A stretch of 64,000 nt of DNA, from contig CBDFGK010000003.1 in the NCBI GenBank assembly GCA_965247075.1, forward strand, positions 62,001 through 126,000. The letters are read 5' to 3'. Origin of the DNA: CBDFGK01 sp965247075 (lineage in GTDB: Bacteria; Pseudomonadota; Gammaproteobacteria; Pseudomonadales; Halieaceae). Position 1 is the first letter of the stretch. The number at the start of each line of letters is the position of its first letter. The position numbers were made by a program, and so were the translations under genes. The notes beneath the pieces were generated by a model. It worked only from the letters and a program-made list of their open reading frames with translations, was not told the origin of the DNA and did no database searches. This document shows, piece after piece, positions 55,680 to 64,000 of the stretch.

Positions 55680-56869
55680 TGCACCATATTGGCGATGGGC
55701 ACCAGCGGGTCGACCTCGACCTCGTAGTCAACGCCATCCACTTCAAAACCAAACAGGCGCATAAACGCCTGTTTGTAGCCGGAAAAATCTGCCACATCAT
55801 TGAGGTTTTCAGTGGTGACCTGCTCCCAGATTGCCTCAACTTGCGACTGGACATCCGCCTGCAATTCATTCGCATCGGCACGCAACCGTCCCTCTTCATC
55901 CAGATGTGGCGTATCGCCGTACAGGCTATTGCGAAACAAGCCGTAGATCTGTTCGATACAACCCTCGTGGTTACCGGCCTGTTTCATCACCCTGAACAAT
56001 GCAGCCAGGTACAGGGGCATGGCCGGAATTGCCGCGCTGGCCTGAGTGACCACAGCCTGCAGCACAGCTACGCGTGCATCTCCGCCGGTAGCGGCCAGTT
56101 GCTCGCGGATGCCAACCACGCGCCTGTCCAGATCCTTCTTGGCGGCGCCGATGGTGCCGTGCCAGTAGATATCCTGGGTAATCCGGTCGCCCAGATAGGT
56201 ATAGGCGGTGGTTTTGGCGCCATCGGCCAGCACACCGGCGGCACTCAACGCAGCTATCCACATCTGCCAGTCTTCACCGCCCATGACGGCCACAGTATTG
56301 GCAATATCGTCCTCAGAAGCCGGCTGCAGGGAAAATTCGGTGATTTCCGCCTTGTCCGTGTTAATACCCTTTTGTGTAAGCGCTCTGCCGATAGGCTTCA
56401 GGGTCGACACAAACACCTCGCCGGTCTGCGGATGCTGACGCCGAGGAGCGGCCAGCGAGTAAACCACCAGATCCACCTGGCCCAAATCGGCCTTGATAGT
56501 CGCTATGGTTTTCTGTTTGATCTGGTCACTAAAAGCATCACCGTTAATACTCTTGGCGTAGAGCCCCTGGGCCTGTGCATAACGATGAAACGCCGCTGAG
56601 TTATACCAACCAGCGGTGCCGGGCTTTTTCTCGGTGCCTTCTTTCTCGAAGAATATACCCAGTGTCGAAGCGCCGCAGCCAAAGGCAGCACTGATGCGCG
56701 AAGCCAGCCCGTAACCCGTGGAGGAACCGATTACCAGCACCCGCTTGGGACCACCGGCAATTTCACCACGGGCCTTGACATAGTCGATCCGGTTTTTGAC
56801 GTTGGCGTCACACCCGGTGGGGTGGGTGGTTATGCACATGAAACCGCGCACTCTCGGCTTGATAATCAT
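55676..56869 (-). CDS. fabV: FabV-type trans-2-enoyl-CoA/ACP reductase (NADH)
   Basis: This 397-residue protein, the expected length, has an NADH site in KRVLVIGSSTGYGLASRISA (42-61), DLVVYSLAAPRRQHPQTGEV (133-152), and the catalytic Y-X8-K as YWHGTIGAAK with Y235 and K244, the positions known in FabV. The start MIIKPRVRGFMCITTHPTGC is typical for the family. It reduces enoyl thioesters in fatty acid synthesis and is naturally insensitive to triclosan in relatives. It diverges from miaE over 55 bases that include TGTAC-TAG-GTACA. Confidence 0.95.
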   Translation of the reverse strand: MIIKPRVRGFMCITTHPTGCDANVKNRIDYVKARGEIAGGPKRVLVIGSSTGYGLASRISAAFGCGASTLGIFFEKEGTEKKPGTAGWYNSAAFHRYAQAQGLYAKSINGDAFSDQIKQKTIATIKADLGQVDLVVYSLAAPRRQHPQTGEVFVSTLKPIGRALTQKGINTDKAEITEFSLQPASEDDIANTVAVMGGEDWQMWIAALSAAGVLADGAKTTAYTYLGDRITQDIYWHGTIGAAKKDLDRRVVGIREQLAATGGDARVAVLQAVVTQASAAIPAMPLYLAALFRVMKQAGNHEGCIEQIYGLFRNSLYGDTPHLDEEGRLRADANELQADVQSQVEAIWEQVTTENLNDVADFSGYKQAFMRLFGFEVDGVDYEVEVDPLVPIANMVQ

Positions 56870-56924
56870 CGTTATGGTATTCCTGTACTAGGTACAAAAG
56901 CCGCGAGATTGTAACATAGCCGCC

Positions 56925-57500
56925 ATGGACAATCCGCTGCTCTACCAGACCTCAGACGACTGGACAAAAACCGTACTGGCAGACTTCGACAGTTTTCTGC
57001 AGGACCACGCCGCCGCTGAGAAAAAAGCCTCGGCAATGGCTATTTCCATGCTGTCTCACTACCCCGACCGCATTGAGCTGGTTGCGGCCATGGCAGACCT
57101 GGCCATTGAAGAACTGACCCACTACCGGGAGGTTGTAAAATGGCTGCACCGGCGCGGCCAGGTAACTACTGCCGATGGCAAAGACCCCTATGTTATCGAG
57201 TTTCGCAAGGCCATACGTGGCCACAGCGAGGCCTACTTGCTGGACCGCTTATTAACCGCCGGCATCATAGAGGCGCGCGGCGCCGAGCGCTTTGGCCTGG
57301 TCGCCGAAGCTCTGCCGCCGGGCGGACTGAAAAAATTCTATCAGTCTGTTGCCCGCTCGGAACAACGTCATTACCAATTGTTCCTGGATCTGGCCAGGGT
57401 CTATATCGACCCTGCCGTGGTGGCGATACGCTGGCAGGAGCTACTGGAAATAGAAGCCGGTATTGTCGCCGCGTTACCACACCGGGCGGCATTACACTGA
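56925..57500 (+). CDS. miaE: tRNA-(ms2io6A) hydroxylase MiaE
   Basis: This 191-residue ferritin-like di-iron enzyme has its ligands in LAIEELTHYREVVKWLHRRG (E and H), in LDRLLTAGIIEARGAERFGL (E), and in ARSEQRHYQLFLDLARVY (E and H). MiaE hydroxylates the isopentenyl group of ms2i6A37 in tRNA using O2. Length and motif spacing agree with the family. It is followed after 12 bases by a GT-A-like gene in the same direction. Confidence 0.92.
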   Translation: MDNPLLYQTSDDWTKTVLADFDSFLQDHAAAEKKASAMAISMLSHYPDRIELVAAMADLAIEELTHYREVVKWLHRRGQVTTADGKDPYVIEFRKAIRGHSEAYLLDRLLTAGIIEARGAERFGLVAEALPPGGLKKFYQSVARSEQRHYQLFLDLARVYIDPAVVAIRWQELLEIEAGIVAALPHRAALH

Positions 57501-57512
57501 TGCCGGCCGCTA

Positions 57513-58730
57513 ATGTCTGACAAGTATCTGTTGCGCTACGCCGAGCCGGAAGCGCGGCAGCTTTTGGACTCACCGCCAAACTACAACTACCGGCACTGCC
57601 TGGTTATTCCAGCCTATCGGGAAAGTGCATCACTGCTGCAACGGTTGGTGGCGCTGGCCAAGGCCCAGCCAGGTCTACTCATTGTACTGGTGCTCAACCA
57701 ACCTGATGCTGATGACTCCACAGATGCCAACAGCGAACTCAGAGAGGCCATCACCACGCTGCCCGAGCTGCCGAAACAGTCGAAACTGACCATCGGCAGC
57801 CTGCGGTCTCTGCACGACAGCAGTCACCTGCTGCCGGTAGAGCGCCAACAGCCCCTGCCCGCCAGGGAGGGAGTGGGCCTGGCCCGCAAGATTGGCTGCG
57901 ATATAGCGCTGGCGCTACAGACCAGCGGCAAACTGCAATCGCGCTGGCTGCACAACACGGACGCCGATACTGTTCTGGCCGGGGAGTTTTTTCAGGCCGC
58001 CGAACAACAGCATCACTGCGTGGCGATCACCCACCCCTTTGTGCACGTATTGCCAGAGGAACCACACGTCGCCCAGGCAACGTACCTGTATGAACTGCGC
58101 CTGCACTACTACGTGCTGGGTTTGCGTTCTGCCGGCTCTCCCTACGATTACTATTCATTGGGCAGCTGCATTTCTGTAGATGGACCCAGTTACGCGGCGG
58201 TGCGCGGTTTTCCCAAACGGGCTGCCGGCGAAGATTTTTACCTGCTCAATAAAATCGCCAAACTGGGAAAAGTGGCGCGCCCCACCACACCGATCATTGA
58301 GATAACCGGGCGTATATCTGACCGGGTGCCATTTGGCACAGGACCCGCTGTCGCCGAACTCGCGATGGCCGAAGCGCCATTACAAGGCACCTTGTTTTAT
58401 CACCCGGACAGTTTTCACGCCCTGCGAAAATTACTGGACAGCCTGGAGCTACTGTACGCGGACACTGCGTTGGACGCTCTGCCAGGGTTGCCGGCATCAG
58501 CAATTGAGGTGCTACAAGGGCTGGGCATCTGCCGGGCGCTGGAACACTGCCGGCAACACAGCCGGGATCTCGCCGGCTGGCGCAGGCACTTTCACCAGTG
58601 GTTTGATGGCTTTCGCACACTCAAGTTTATGCACGGCATGCGTGCGCAGGGCCTGGCCGATTTGAATTTGCAGGAGAGCCGTGACCACCCGCGCAGCGTG
58701 TGGCCAGCGGCACACCGGGGGTCAGAGTAA
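57513..58730 (+). CDS. GT-A fold (family 2-like) glycosyltransferase of unknown target
   Basis: This 405-residue protein has NYRHCLVIPAYRESASLLQR (25-44) as the nucleotide-binding strand, a DxD-type motif in LHNTDADTVLAGEFF, SCISVDGPSYAAVRGFPKRA, and AGEDFYLLNKIAKLG (acceptor-side ED). It has no membrane spans. The substrate is not clear. Codons after QESRDHPRSV lie at the edge of a mobile repeat: the stop TAA is contributed by a GGGGTCAGAGTAA fragment (58718-58730), so the natural C-terminus may have been replaced. Confidence 0.7.
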   Translation: MSDKYLLRYAEPEARQLLDSPPNYNYRHCLVIPAYRESASLLQRLVALAKAQPGLLIVLVLNQPDADDSTDANSELREAITTLPELPKQSKLTIGSLRSLHDSSHLLPVERQQPLPAREGVGLARKIGCDIALALQTSGKLQSRWLHNTDADTVLAGEFFQAAEQQHHCVAITHPFVHVLPEEPHVAQATYLYELRLHYYVLGLRSAGSPYDYYSLGSCISVDGPSYAAVRGFPKRAAGEDFYLLNKIAKLGKVARPTTPIIEITGRISDRVPFGTGPAVAELAMAEAPLQGTLFYHPDSFHALRKLLDSLELLYADTALDALPGLPASAIEVLQGLGICRALEHCRQHSRDLAGWRRHFHQWFDGFRTLKFMHGMRAQGLADLNLQESRDHPRSVWPAAHRGSE

Positions 58731-58841
58731 GGACACCGGGGGTCAGCAGTCCGGGGGTCAGAGTAAAACCGTCATTTATGGCCATTTCGAGATTTGGGGT
58801 TCGAGTAAAATGGCCATAAATGACGGTTTTACTCTGACCCC
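58718..58841. repeat. Mobile hairpin element cluster: two partial arms plus a full 88-bp copy
   Basis: GGGGTCAGAGTAA (58718-58730) and GGGGTCAG (58739-58746) precede a complete 88-bp unit (58754-58841) with perfect 34-base arms and the standard spacer. The repeated starts look like repeated insertion or slippage at the same border. The cluster lies between a plus-strand and a minus-strand gene, where it could also terminate both. Confidence 0.88.
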
Positions 58842-58854
58842 AAATTTACCAAAT

Positions 58855-60456
58855 TTACAATAGCAACCGCCGGATATCCGCCAGCAGGCTACCCAACTGC
58901 GTCATAAAGCGGCCGCCGTCAGCACCGTTAACGGCGCGGTGATCATAGGACAATGCCAGTGGCAGCATCTTGCGCGGCGCAAATTCGCTGCCATTCCAGA
59001 CCGGTTTTATCGCCAATTTGGACACACCCAGAATTGCCACCTCGGGCGCATTGACGATAGGCGTAAAGCCGGCGCCGCCGATGCCGCCCAGGCTGGAGAT
59101 GGTGAAGCAACCGCCCTGCATATCACTGGGCTTGAGTTTGCGGTTCCTGGCACGCTCCGCCAGGTCAGCTGTTGCCGCTGCCAACTCCCACAGGGATTTC
59201 TGATCGACATCACGCAATACCGGCACCACTAACCCAGCCGGGGTATCGACTGCCATGCCGATATGGATGTACTGCTTGAAAACCATGCTCTCGCCATCTG
59301 CACCGAGAGACGCATTTAACCGGGGATTGTCCCGCAGCGCCACCGCACAGGCTTTCAACAGGAATGGCAGCGGCGTCAACCTGGCGCCCCGGCGCTCACC
59401 CTCTGCCTTCATGTCGGCACGGAACGCCTCCATCTCGGTAATATCAACTTCATCGAACTGGGTTACGTGGGGAACATTTAGCCAACTGCGCTGCATATTG
59501 GCAGCGGTAAGCTTACCCACCTTGGACAGTGGCTGAATATCGACTGCTCCGAAGGCCGAAAAATCCACCTCGGGAATGGGCGGAATACCGGCGCCGGCAG
59601 TGGCGGGTGCGCCGGCGCCACTGCGCAGGGAGTGCTTGACGAAGCCCTGTACATCTTCCTTGAGAATTCGTCCTTTAGGCCCACTGCCACTGACCGCGCC
59701 CAGGTCGACGCCAAATTTGCGCGCCAATTTTCGCACTGCGGGTCCGGCATAAACATCAGCGCTATGCGCCGTCGCTACCTGGCTGGACGGCGGCGTTGGC
59801 GGGGAGGGTTGCGCGGGCGCGGCTTTCGGTTCTGGAGGCGGCTCTTTGTTTAGCTCTTTGTTTTGTTCTGGCTCACGACCTGCGGCAGCTCGCATACTGC
59901 AGAGCACCGCACCCTGAGTTACCTGGTCGCCCTCTCCTACCGCCAGGGCAACGATCTCTCCTGCAAAGGGGGCCGGAATTTCCATGGAGGCCTTGTCAGA
60001 TTCCAGCACCAGTACAGAGTCACCCTCAGCGAGGGTATCCCCTACCGCCACCATAATTTCAATGACTTCGACGGCATCGTCTGTGCCAATATCAGGCACT
60101 ACCACTGGCTCGGGTTCGCCGGCCGGGGCCGGGGCCGGCTCTTCCATAGGCGCGGGTTCTGGCTCCTGTTCTTTAATTGGTTCTTGCGGTGGCTCAGGTG
60201 TCGGTGCGGCAGCCACCGCATCCGTGTCCAGCACTACAATAGCGGCGCCTTCTGCCAGGCGGTCGCCTTCCTTGACCAACACTTCCACTACCGTACCTGC
60301 CCGCATGGCCGGGATTTCCATGGATGCCTTGTCGGACTCCAGCACGATCAGGCTTTGTTCCAGCTCAACGCGCTCGCCGACAGCAACAGACACCTCTATA
60401 ACCTCGGTGTCTTCTGCGCCGCCAATATCGGGAACTGTCAAGGTTTCTCTCGCCAC
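58855..60456 (-). CDS. aceF: Pyruvate dehydrogenase E2, dihydrolipoamide acetyltransferase
   Basis: This 533-residue protein has two lipoyl domains (K43 and K155, each in ESDKASMEIP), separated and followed by Pro/Ala/Glu-rich linkers. The peripheral-subunit-binding domain is at about 235-275 (AGPAVRKLARKFGVDLGAVS, SGPKGRILKEDVQ). The catalytic acetyltransferase domain ends in LALSYDHRAVNGADGGRFMT (HxxxDG). It transfers acetyl to CoA in the pyruvate dehydrogenase complex. It is immediately downstream of aceE (12-base gap). Confidence 0.97.
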   Translation of the reverse strand: MARETLTVPDIGGAEDTEVIEVSVAVGERVELEQSLIVLESDKASMEIPAMRAGTVVEVLVKEGDRLAEGAAIVVLDTDAVAAAPTPEPPQEPIKEQEPEPAPMEEPAPAPAGEPEPVVVPDIGTDDAVEVIEIMVAVGDTLAEGDSVLVLESDKASMEIPAPFAGEIVALAVGEGDQVTQGAVLCSMRAAAGREPEQNKELNKEPPPEPKAAPAQPSPPTPPSSQVATAHSADVYAGPAVRKLARKFGVDLGAVSGSGPKGRILKEDVQGFVKHSLRSGAGAPATAGAGIPPIPEVDFSAFGAVDIQPLSKVGKLTAANMQRSWLNVPHVTQFDEVDITEMEAFRADMKAEGERRGARLTPLPFLLKACAVALRDNPRLNASLGADGESMVFKQYIHIGMAVDTPAGLVVPVLRDVDQKSLWELAAATADLAERARNRKLKPSDMQGGCFTISSLGGIGGAGFTPIVNAPEVAILGVSKLAIKPVWNGSEFAPRKMLPLALSYDHRAVNGADGGRFMTQLGSLLADIRRLLL

Positions 60457-60468
60457 TATTGCGTCCTT

Positions 60469-63120
60469 TTAAAGCGTTGTCGGGTTGGCTTTGCCGGCTC
60501 TCACGCCCAGCGATTTCATTGCCTTGCTCACCAGAGCAGGAGCCACTGCGCCCTCATCGGCCAGCGCCTTGAGCGCAGCAACCACCACATATTCACGGCT
60601 TACCTCAAAAAATTGTCGCAGTTTTTGGCGCGTATCACTGCGACCAAACCCATCGGTGCCCAATACCACGTATCGCTGGGGAACAAATTCACGAATCTGG
60701 TCACTGTAGGCCTTAATGTAGTCGGTGGCGGCAATAACCGGCCCCTTGGCGTCCTGCAGACACTGGGTCACATAGGGCACCCGCTGTTCAGCCTCAGGAT
60801 TGAGCATGTTCCAGCGCTCAGCGGCCTTGCCTTCGCGCTGCAATTCATTGGCGCTGGTCATACTCCAGACATTGGCGCTGACCTTGTAATCCTGCTCGAG
60901 AAGGTCAGCGGCCGCCTCTACCTCGCGCAATATGGCGCCGGCACCAATAAGGTCTACACTGAGCTTGCTGCGCTTTGCGCTCTTGCGCCGTGGATACAGG
61001 CCCTTGATAATTCCCTGCTCAACACCCTCTGGCATGGTCGGCTGCACATAGTTCTCGTTCATGACGGTAACGTAGTAGAACCTGTTTTCCCTGTCTGCAA
61101 ACATACGCCGCAGACCATCCTGAATAATCACCGTGAGTTCGTAGGCATAGGCCGGATCATAGGCGACACAGTTGGGAATAGTGCCGGCCAGCAACAGGCT
61201 GTGCCCATCCTGGTGCTGCAGGCCCTCGCCGTTGAGGGTAGTACGTCCGGCCGTGCCACCAATCAAAAAGCCACGTGCCTGGCTGTCGCCCGCCGCCCAG
61301 GCCAGGTCGCCGATACGCTGAAACCCGAACATCGAATAAAAGATGTAGAAGGGAATCATCGGGAAACCGCTGGTGGAATAGGAGGTGGCATTGGCCAACC
61401 ACGCCGAAAAGGCGCCGGCTTCATTAATGCCCTCTTCCATAATCTGGCCTTGTATGTCCTCCTTGTAGAACATGATTTGCCCGGCATCCTGGGGCGTGTA
61501 GCGCTGCCCCACCGAGGAGTAAATACCCAACTGGCGAAACATGCCCTCCATACCAAAGGTACGCGCCTCATCGGGAACAATAGGCACCACGCGATCACCG
61601 ATGTGCTTGTCTTTCACCAGCGCTGAGAGCGTGCGTACAAAGGACATGGTGGTGGAAATTTCGCGTTTGCCACTGCCTTTCAACTGGCCGCCCAGATCTT
61701 TCAGGCTGGGCATTTCCAGGGCTTCAAAATCCTGGCGCCGGGCTGGAATCTGGCCGCCCAGCTCTTCCCTGCGGCTGCGCAGGTAGCGGATCTCAGGGCT
61801 GTCGGGTGGCGGTCGGTAATAGGGCACATCTTTCAATTCTTCATCGCTGATGGGAATGGCAAAGCGGTCGCGAAAGGCCTGCAGGCTCTCCATATCCAGT
61901 TTCTTCAGCGAGTGCGTCTCGTTGTTGGCCTCGCCCGCCTCACCCATGCCGTAGCCTTTCACGGTCATGGCCAGGATAACCGTGGGTCGACCACTGGTGG
62001 CAACCGCCTTGGCATAAGCGGCGTACACCTTGTAAGGATCGTGGCCACCCCGGTTCAGGTACATAATGTCCTTGTCCGACAAATCCTTGACCAACGCCAG
62101 AGACTCCGGGTATTTGCCGAAGAAATGCTCGCGGGTATAGTCGCCGCCATTGAATTTATAGTTCTGCAATTCACCGTCGCACACCTCGTCCATGCGTCGC
62201 TGCAACATGCCGCTGTGATCATTTTCCAGCAGTGGGTCCCAGTGGCGCCCCCAGATAACCTTGAATACTTTCCAGCCGGCACCGCGAAAGACGCCTTCCA
62301 GCTCCTGGATAATTTTGCCATTGCCCCGCACCGGCCCATCCAGGCGTTGCAGGTTACAGTTGATTACAAAGGTCAGCTTATCCAGCTTTTCGCGACCCGC
62401 CAGTGCGATCGCACCCAGCGACTCCGGCTCATCACTTTCCCCGTCACCCATAAAGCACCAGACCCGGCGATCGCCGTGGTCAACCAGAGCGCGACTCTGC
62501 TGGTACTTCATGACATGCGCCTGGTAAATGGCCTGGATAGGCCCCAGACCCATGGAGACGGTCGGAAACTGCCAGTAATCGGGCATCAACCAGGGATGCG
62601 GATAGGACGACAGGCCATGGCCATCCACTTCCCGTCGAAAATTGTCCAACTGATCTTCATTGAAGCGACCTTCCAGATAGGAGCGAGCGTACATACCCGG
62701 CGCACTGTGCCCCTGGTAAAACACCATATCGCCCAGGGATTCGCCGTCGTTACCGCGAAAGAAATAGTTGTAGCCAACATCGTAGAGGGTGGCGCTGGAG
62801 GAAAAGCTGGAGATATGGCCACCGAGGGCATCTTCATTGTCATTGGCGCGCATCACCATCGCCAACGCATTCCAACGCACCAGTGAGCGAATGCGCCGTT
62901 CCATAAACAGATCGCCCGGCATGTGCTTCTCATCGGCGGGTGAGATGGTGTTGCTAAACGGCGTGGTAATAGCCATCGGCAGCCGGGTTTTACTGCGAAT
63001 TGCATGTTCAGCGAGCTTGCCCAGCAGGTAAGAAGCGCGCTCTGGCCCCGCGTTTTTGACCACAGCATCCAGGGCATCCAGCCACTCCTGGGTTTCTGTA
63101 GGGTCTTTGTCTTCGATCAT
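60469..63120 (-). CDS. aceE: Pyruvate dehydrogenase E1, homodimeric type
   Basis: The start is ATG 63120 (MIEDKDPTETQEWLDALDAV, 883 residues; the E. coli enzyme is 887); upstream codons in the same frame are unlikely to be used. The thiamine diphosphate motif WCFMGDGESDEPESLGAIAL, VINCNLQRLDGPVRGNGKII, and GTAGRTTLNGEGLQHQDGHS are all characteristic. The C-terminal KSLGVRAGKANPTTL is standard for the homodimeric E1. It decarboxylates pyruvate and acetylates E2 lipoyl groups. E3 is not in the window. Confidence 0.97.
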   Translation of the reverse strand: MIEDKDPTETQEWLDALDAVVKNAGPERASYLLGKLAEHAIRSKTRLPMAITTPFSNTISPADEKHMPGDLFMERRIRSLVRWNALAMVMRANDNEDALGGHISSFSSSATLYDVGYNYFFRGNDGESLGDMVFYQGHSAPGMYARSYLEGRFNEDQLDNFRREVDGHGLSSYPHPWLMPDYWQFPTVSMGLGPIQAIYQAHVMKYQQSRALVDHGDRRVWCFMGDGESDEPESLGAIALAGREKLDKLTFVINCNLQRLDGPVRGNGKIIQELEGVFRGAGWKVFKVIWGRHWDPLLENDHSGMLQRRMDEVCDGELQNYKFNGGDYTREHFFGKYPESLALVKDLSDKDIMYLNRGGHDPYKVYAAYAKAVATSGRPTVILAMTVKGYGMGEAGEANNETHSLKKLDMESLQAFRDRFAIPISDEELKDVPYYRPPPDSPEIRYLRSRREELGGQIPARRQDFEALEMPSLKDLGGQLKGSGKREISTTMSFVRTLSALVKDKHIGDRVVPIVPDEARTFGMEGMFRQLGIYSSVGQRYTPQDAGQIMFYKEDIQGQIMEEGINEAGAFSAWLANATSYSTSGFPMIPFYIFYSMFGFQRIGDLAWAAGDSQARGFLIGGTAGRTTLNGEGLQHQDGHSLLLAGTIPNCVAYDPAYAYELTVIIQDGLRRMFADRENRFYYVTVMNENYVQPTMPEGVEQGIIKGLYPRRKSAKRSKLSVDLIGAGAILREVEAAADLLEQDYKVSANVWSMTSANELQREGKAAERWNMLNPEAEQRVPYVTQCLQDAKGPVIAATDYIKAYSDQIREFVPQRYVVLGTDGFGRSDTRQKLRQFFEVSREYVVVAALKALADEGAVAPALVSKAMKSLGVRAGKANPTTL

Positions 63121-63224
63121 CGGGCTCTCCGGCTCAGCAGGCGCCTGGTTAACGCGCGCAGTGTAACCAATATTCATGCAGATTATTAACATTGTTCACG
63201 AAAAAATTACCGGCCGAATTTATT

Positions 63225-63252
63225 TGGCCATAGGTATTTTTACGCTGACCCC
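63225..63252. repeat. Diverged half copy of the mobile hairpin
   Basis: TGGCCATAGGTATTTTTACG then CTGACCCC matches the right arm with several changes and a missing left arm. It lies just upstream of aceE, between the gene and the M16 peptidase stop. Confidence 0.6.
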
Positions 63253-63260
63253 ACATTGCG

Positions 63261-64000
63261 CTATTGCTGTAGGTATTGTGAACGGTTTGCCTTGAATACA
63301 GCAGGGTCTGCAACCAACTCGCCGTTGGGCAACTCACCCCAGCGACCGGTCGCCACCATGACCACCGAGGCACGTTTCTGTAGCGCTACTTCTGCAAACC
63401 AGGCCTGCCATTGCGCATGGTCTATATCCGCCAGTGCTGCGGTCAGTCGCTCACGGGAACCAAAATCCAGCTCGCGGCGGGCAATCTCCTGCCAGAAATA
63501 TTCACTTTGCTCGGTGATATTCCTGTGTGGCTGCAGAATCTCCTGCAGCAGCGCCGCCTTGTGGCGTTCAAACTGCGGTTCGGTCACCGCCTGTTCAGTG
63601 ACCATCTGGATCAGAAATGATTGCGTCGCTGCCTGCAATGCACTGGCGCTAACCGTGGGTGACTGCACCAGAAACGCCAGTCCGGGCACGTCAAACAACG
63701 GCCAATTAGAGGCATTTACAACATAACCCAACTGCTGCTGGGTACGCAGCTCTTCAAAATAGTCGGCGCCGATAACCTGCGCCGTCAGTGCTGTCAAGGC
63801 CCGGCTTGCCACGGAGTCGTCCGGCGCCTGCATATACCAGAACAACACCGCGTCTTCGTGTTCTATCTCAGCGTCATAAACCGAGGCTTCGCCGTCATTC
63901 AACCTGACCACCTCCAGCACGGGTTTCGACACTGGCTGTGCATGTTGCAGCAATGGCTGCAAAGCAGCCTCAACACTGGCAACGGTGGTCTGTGCATAGT
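63261..64000 (-). CDS. M16 (insulinase/pitrilysin) family peptidase, C-terminal part
   Basis: The reverse frame is open to the window edge (about 246 residues seen, ending SQYLQQ). Features are ALTALTAQVIGADYFEELRT, QQQLGYVVNASNWPLFDVPG (the RxxxxLGY-V pattern of the inactive M16 C-terminal half), FLVQSPTVSASALQAATQSF, and LDFGSRERLTAALADIDHAQ. The zinc-binding HXXEH lies in the N-terminal half outside the window. The family degrades small periplasmic peptides. It is intact as far as visible. Confidence 0.85.
   Translation of the reverse strand, partial: YAQTTVASVEAALQPLLQHAQPVSKPVLEVVRLNDGEASVYDAEIEHEDAVLFWYMQAPDDSVASRALTALTAQVIGADYFEELRTQQQLGYVVNASNWPLFDVPGLAFLVQSPTVSASALQAATQSFLIQMVTEQAVTEPQFERHKAALLQEILQPHRNITEQSEYFWQEIARRELDFGSRERLTAALADIDHAQWQAWFAEVALQKRASVVMVATGRWGELPNGELVADPAVFKANRSQYLQQ

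Noticed and set aside
59863..61626. Open frame of 587 codons on the plus strand
   Set aside because: Antisense to aceF/aceE, with no recognisable motif; a codon-bias mirror.
1..64000. tRNA, rRNA or riboswitch genes
   Set aside because: No cloverleaf, rRNA segment or known riboswitch core was recognised by eye; a covariance-model scan would be the proper test.

Overview
The window looks like the chromosome of a steroid-degrading, probably marine gammaproteobacterium (Cellvibrionales-like; inferred from gene content, not from a marker gene). Evidence for this includes a homodimeric-type AceE with a two-lipoyl AceF, a FabV enoyl reductase, MiaE, and a KstR2-type steroid ring C/D catabolism cluster whose proteins read like actinobacterial and proteobacterial IpdF, FadE30-33, FadD3, EchA20, IpdABC and FadA6.

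Layout. (1) 1-16.5 kb is a mosaic accessory island of insertion sequences (IS1182-like, ISNCY, ISL3, IS66 and IS1595 remnants), broken genes and small toxin-antitoxin or defence-like genes: a higB remnant, a DUF488 pair, an XRE-ImmA/PIN pair, two NYN nucleases, a small basic protein with an NDT/TIR-fold-like protein, two DUF6447 copies, and a Panacea-domain toxin-antitoxin pair lying inside a transposon-like unit. (2) 16.5-33 kb is a one-directional surface locus on the minus strand. It encodes a type I secretion ABC ATPase, an HlyD adaptor, a TolC channel, glycosyltransferases, an O-antigen/capsule-type ABC exporter (Wzm/Wzt), a DUF4214-containing methyltransferase, and a 1172-residue acidic DUF4214/RTX-like surface protein with its own strong promoter and terminator. 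(3) 33-40.7 kb is a second accessory island: an Abi-like gene split by an ISNCY (IS1202-group) element, a HIRAN/HipA-like kinase pair, and a PaeR7I/XhoI-type restriction-modification system with a ribbon-helix-helix regulator. (4) 40.7-54.6 kb is the steroid ring C/D operon, headed by fadD3 and two tandem Lrp/AsnC regulators. (5) 54.8-64 kb is ordinary core metabolism (MBL hydrolase, FabV, MiaE, a GT-A-like protein, AceF, AceE, an M16 peptidase), with mobile hairpin elements between some genes.

How parts work together. The type I system (ABC, HlyD, TolC) is placed to export the RTX-like protein made at the downstream end of the same locus. Wzm/Wzt and the glycosyltransferases presumably build a surface glycan beside it. 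In the catabolic operon, FadD3 activates the HIP acid left after steroid rings A/B are removed. IpdF, IpdE1/E2, IpdC, EchA20 and IpdAB then oxidise and hydrolyse rings D and C, and FadE31/32 and FadA6 finish beta-oxidation. A family of 76-88 bp near-perfect hairpins starting with GGGGTCAGAGTAAAAC is scattered through the accessory regions and gene borders. IS1595-type inverted repeats with an intact 8-bp target duplication enclose the Panacea toxin-antitoxin pair, which is the most unusual structure found here.
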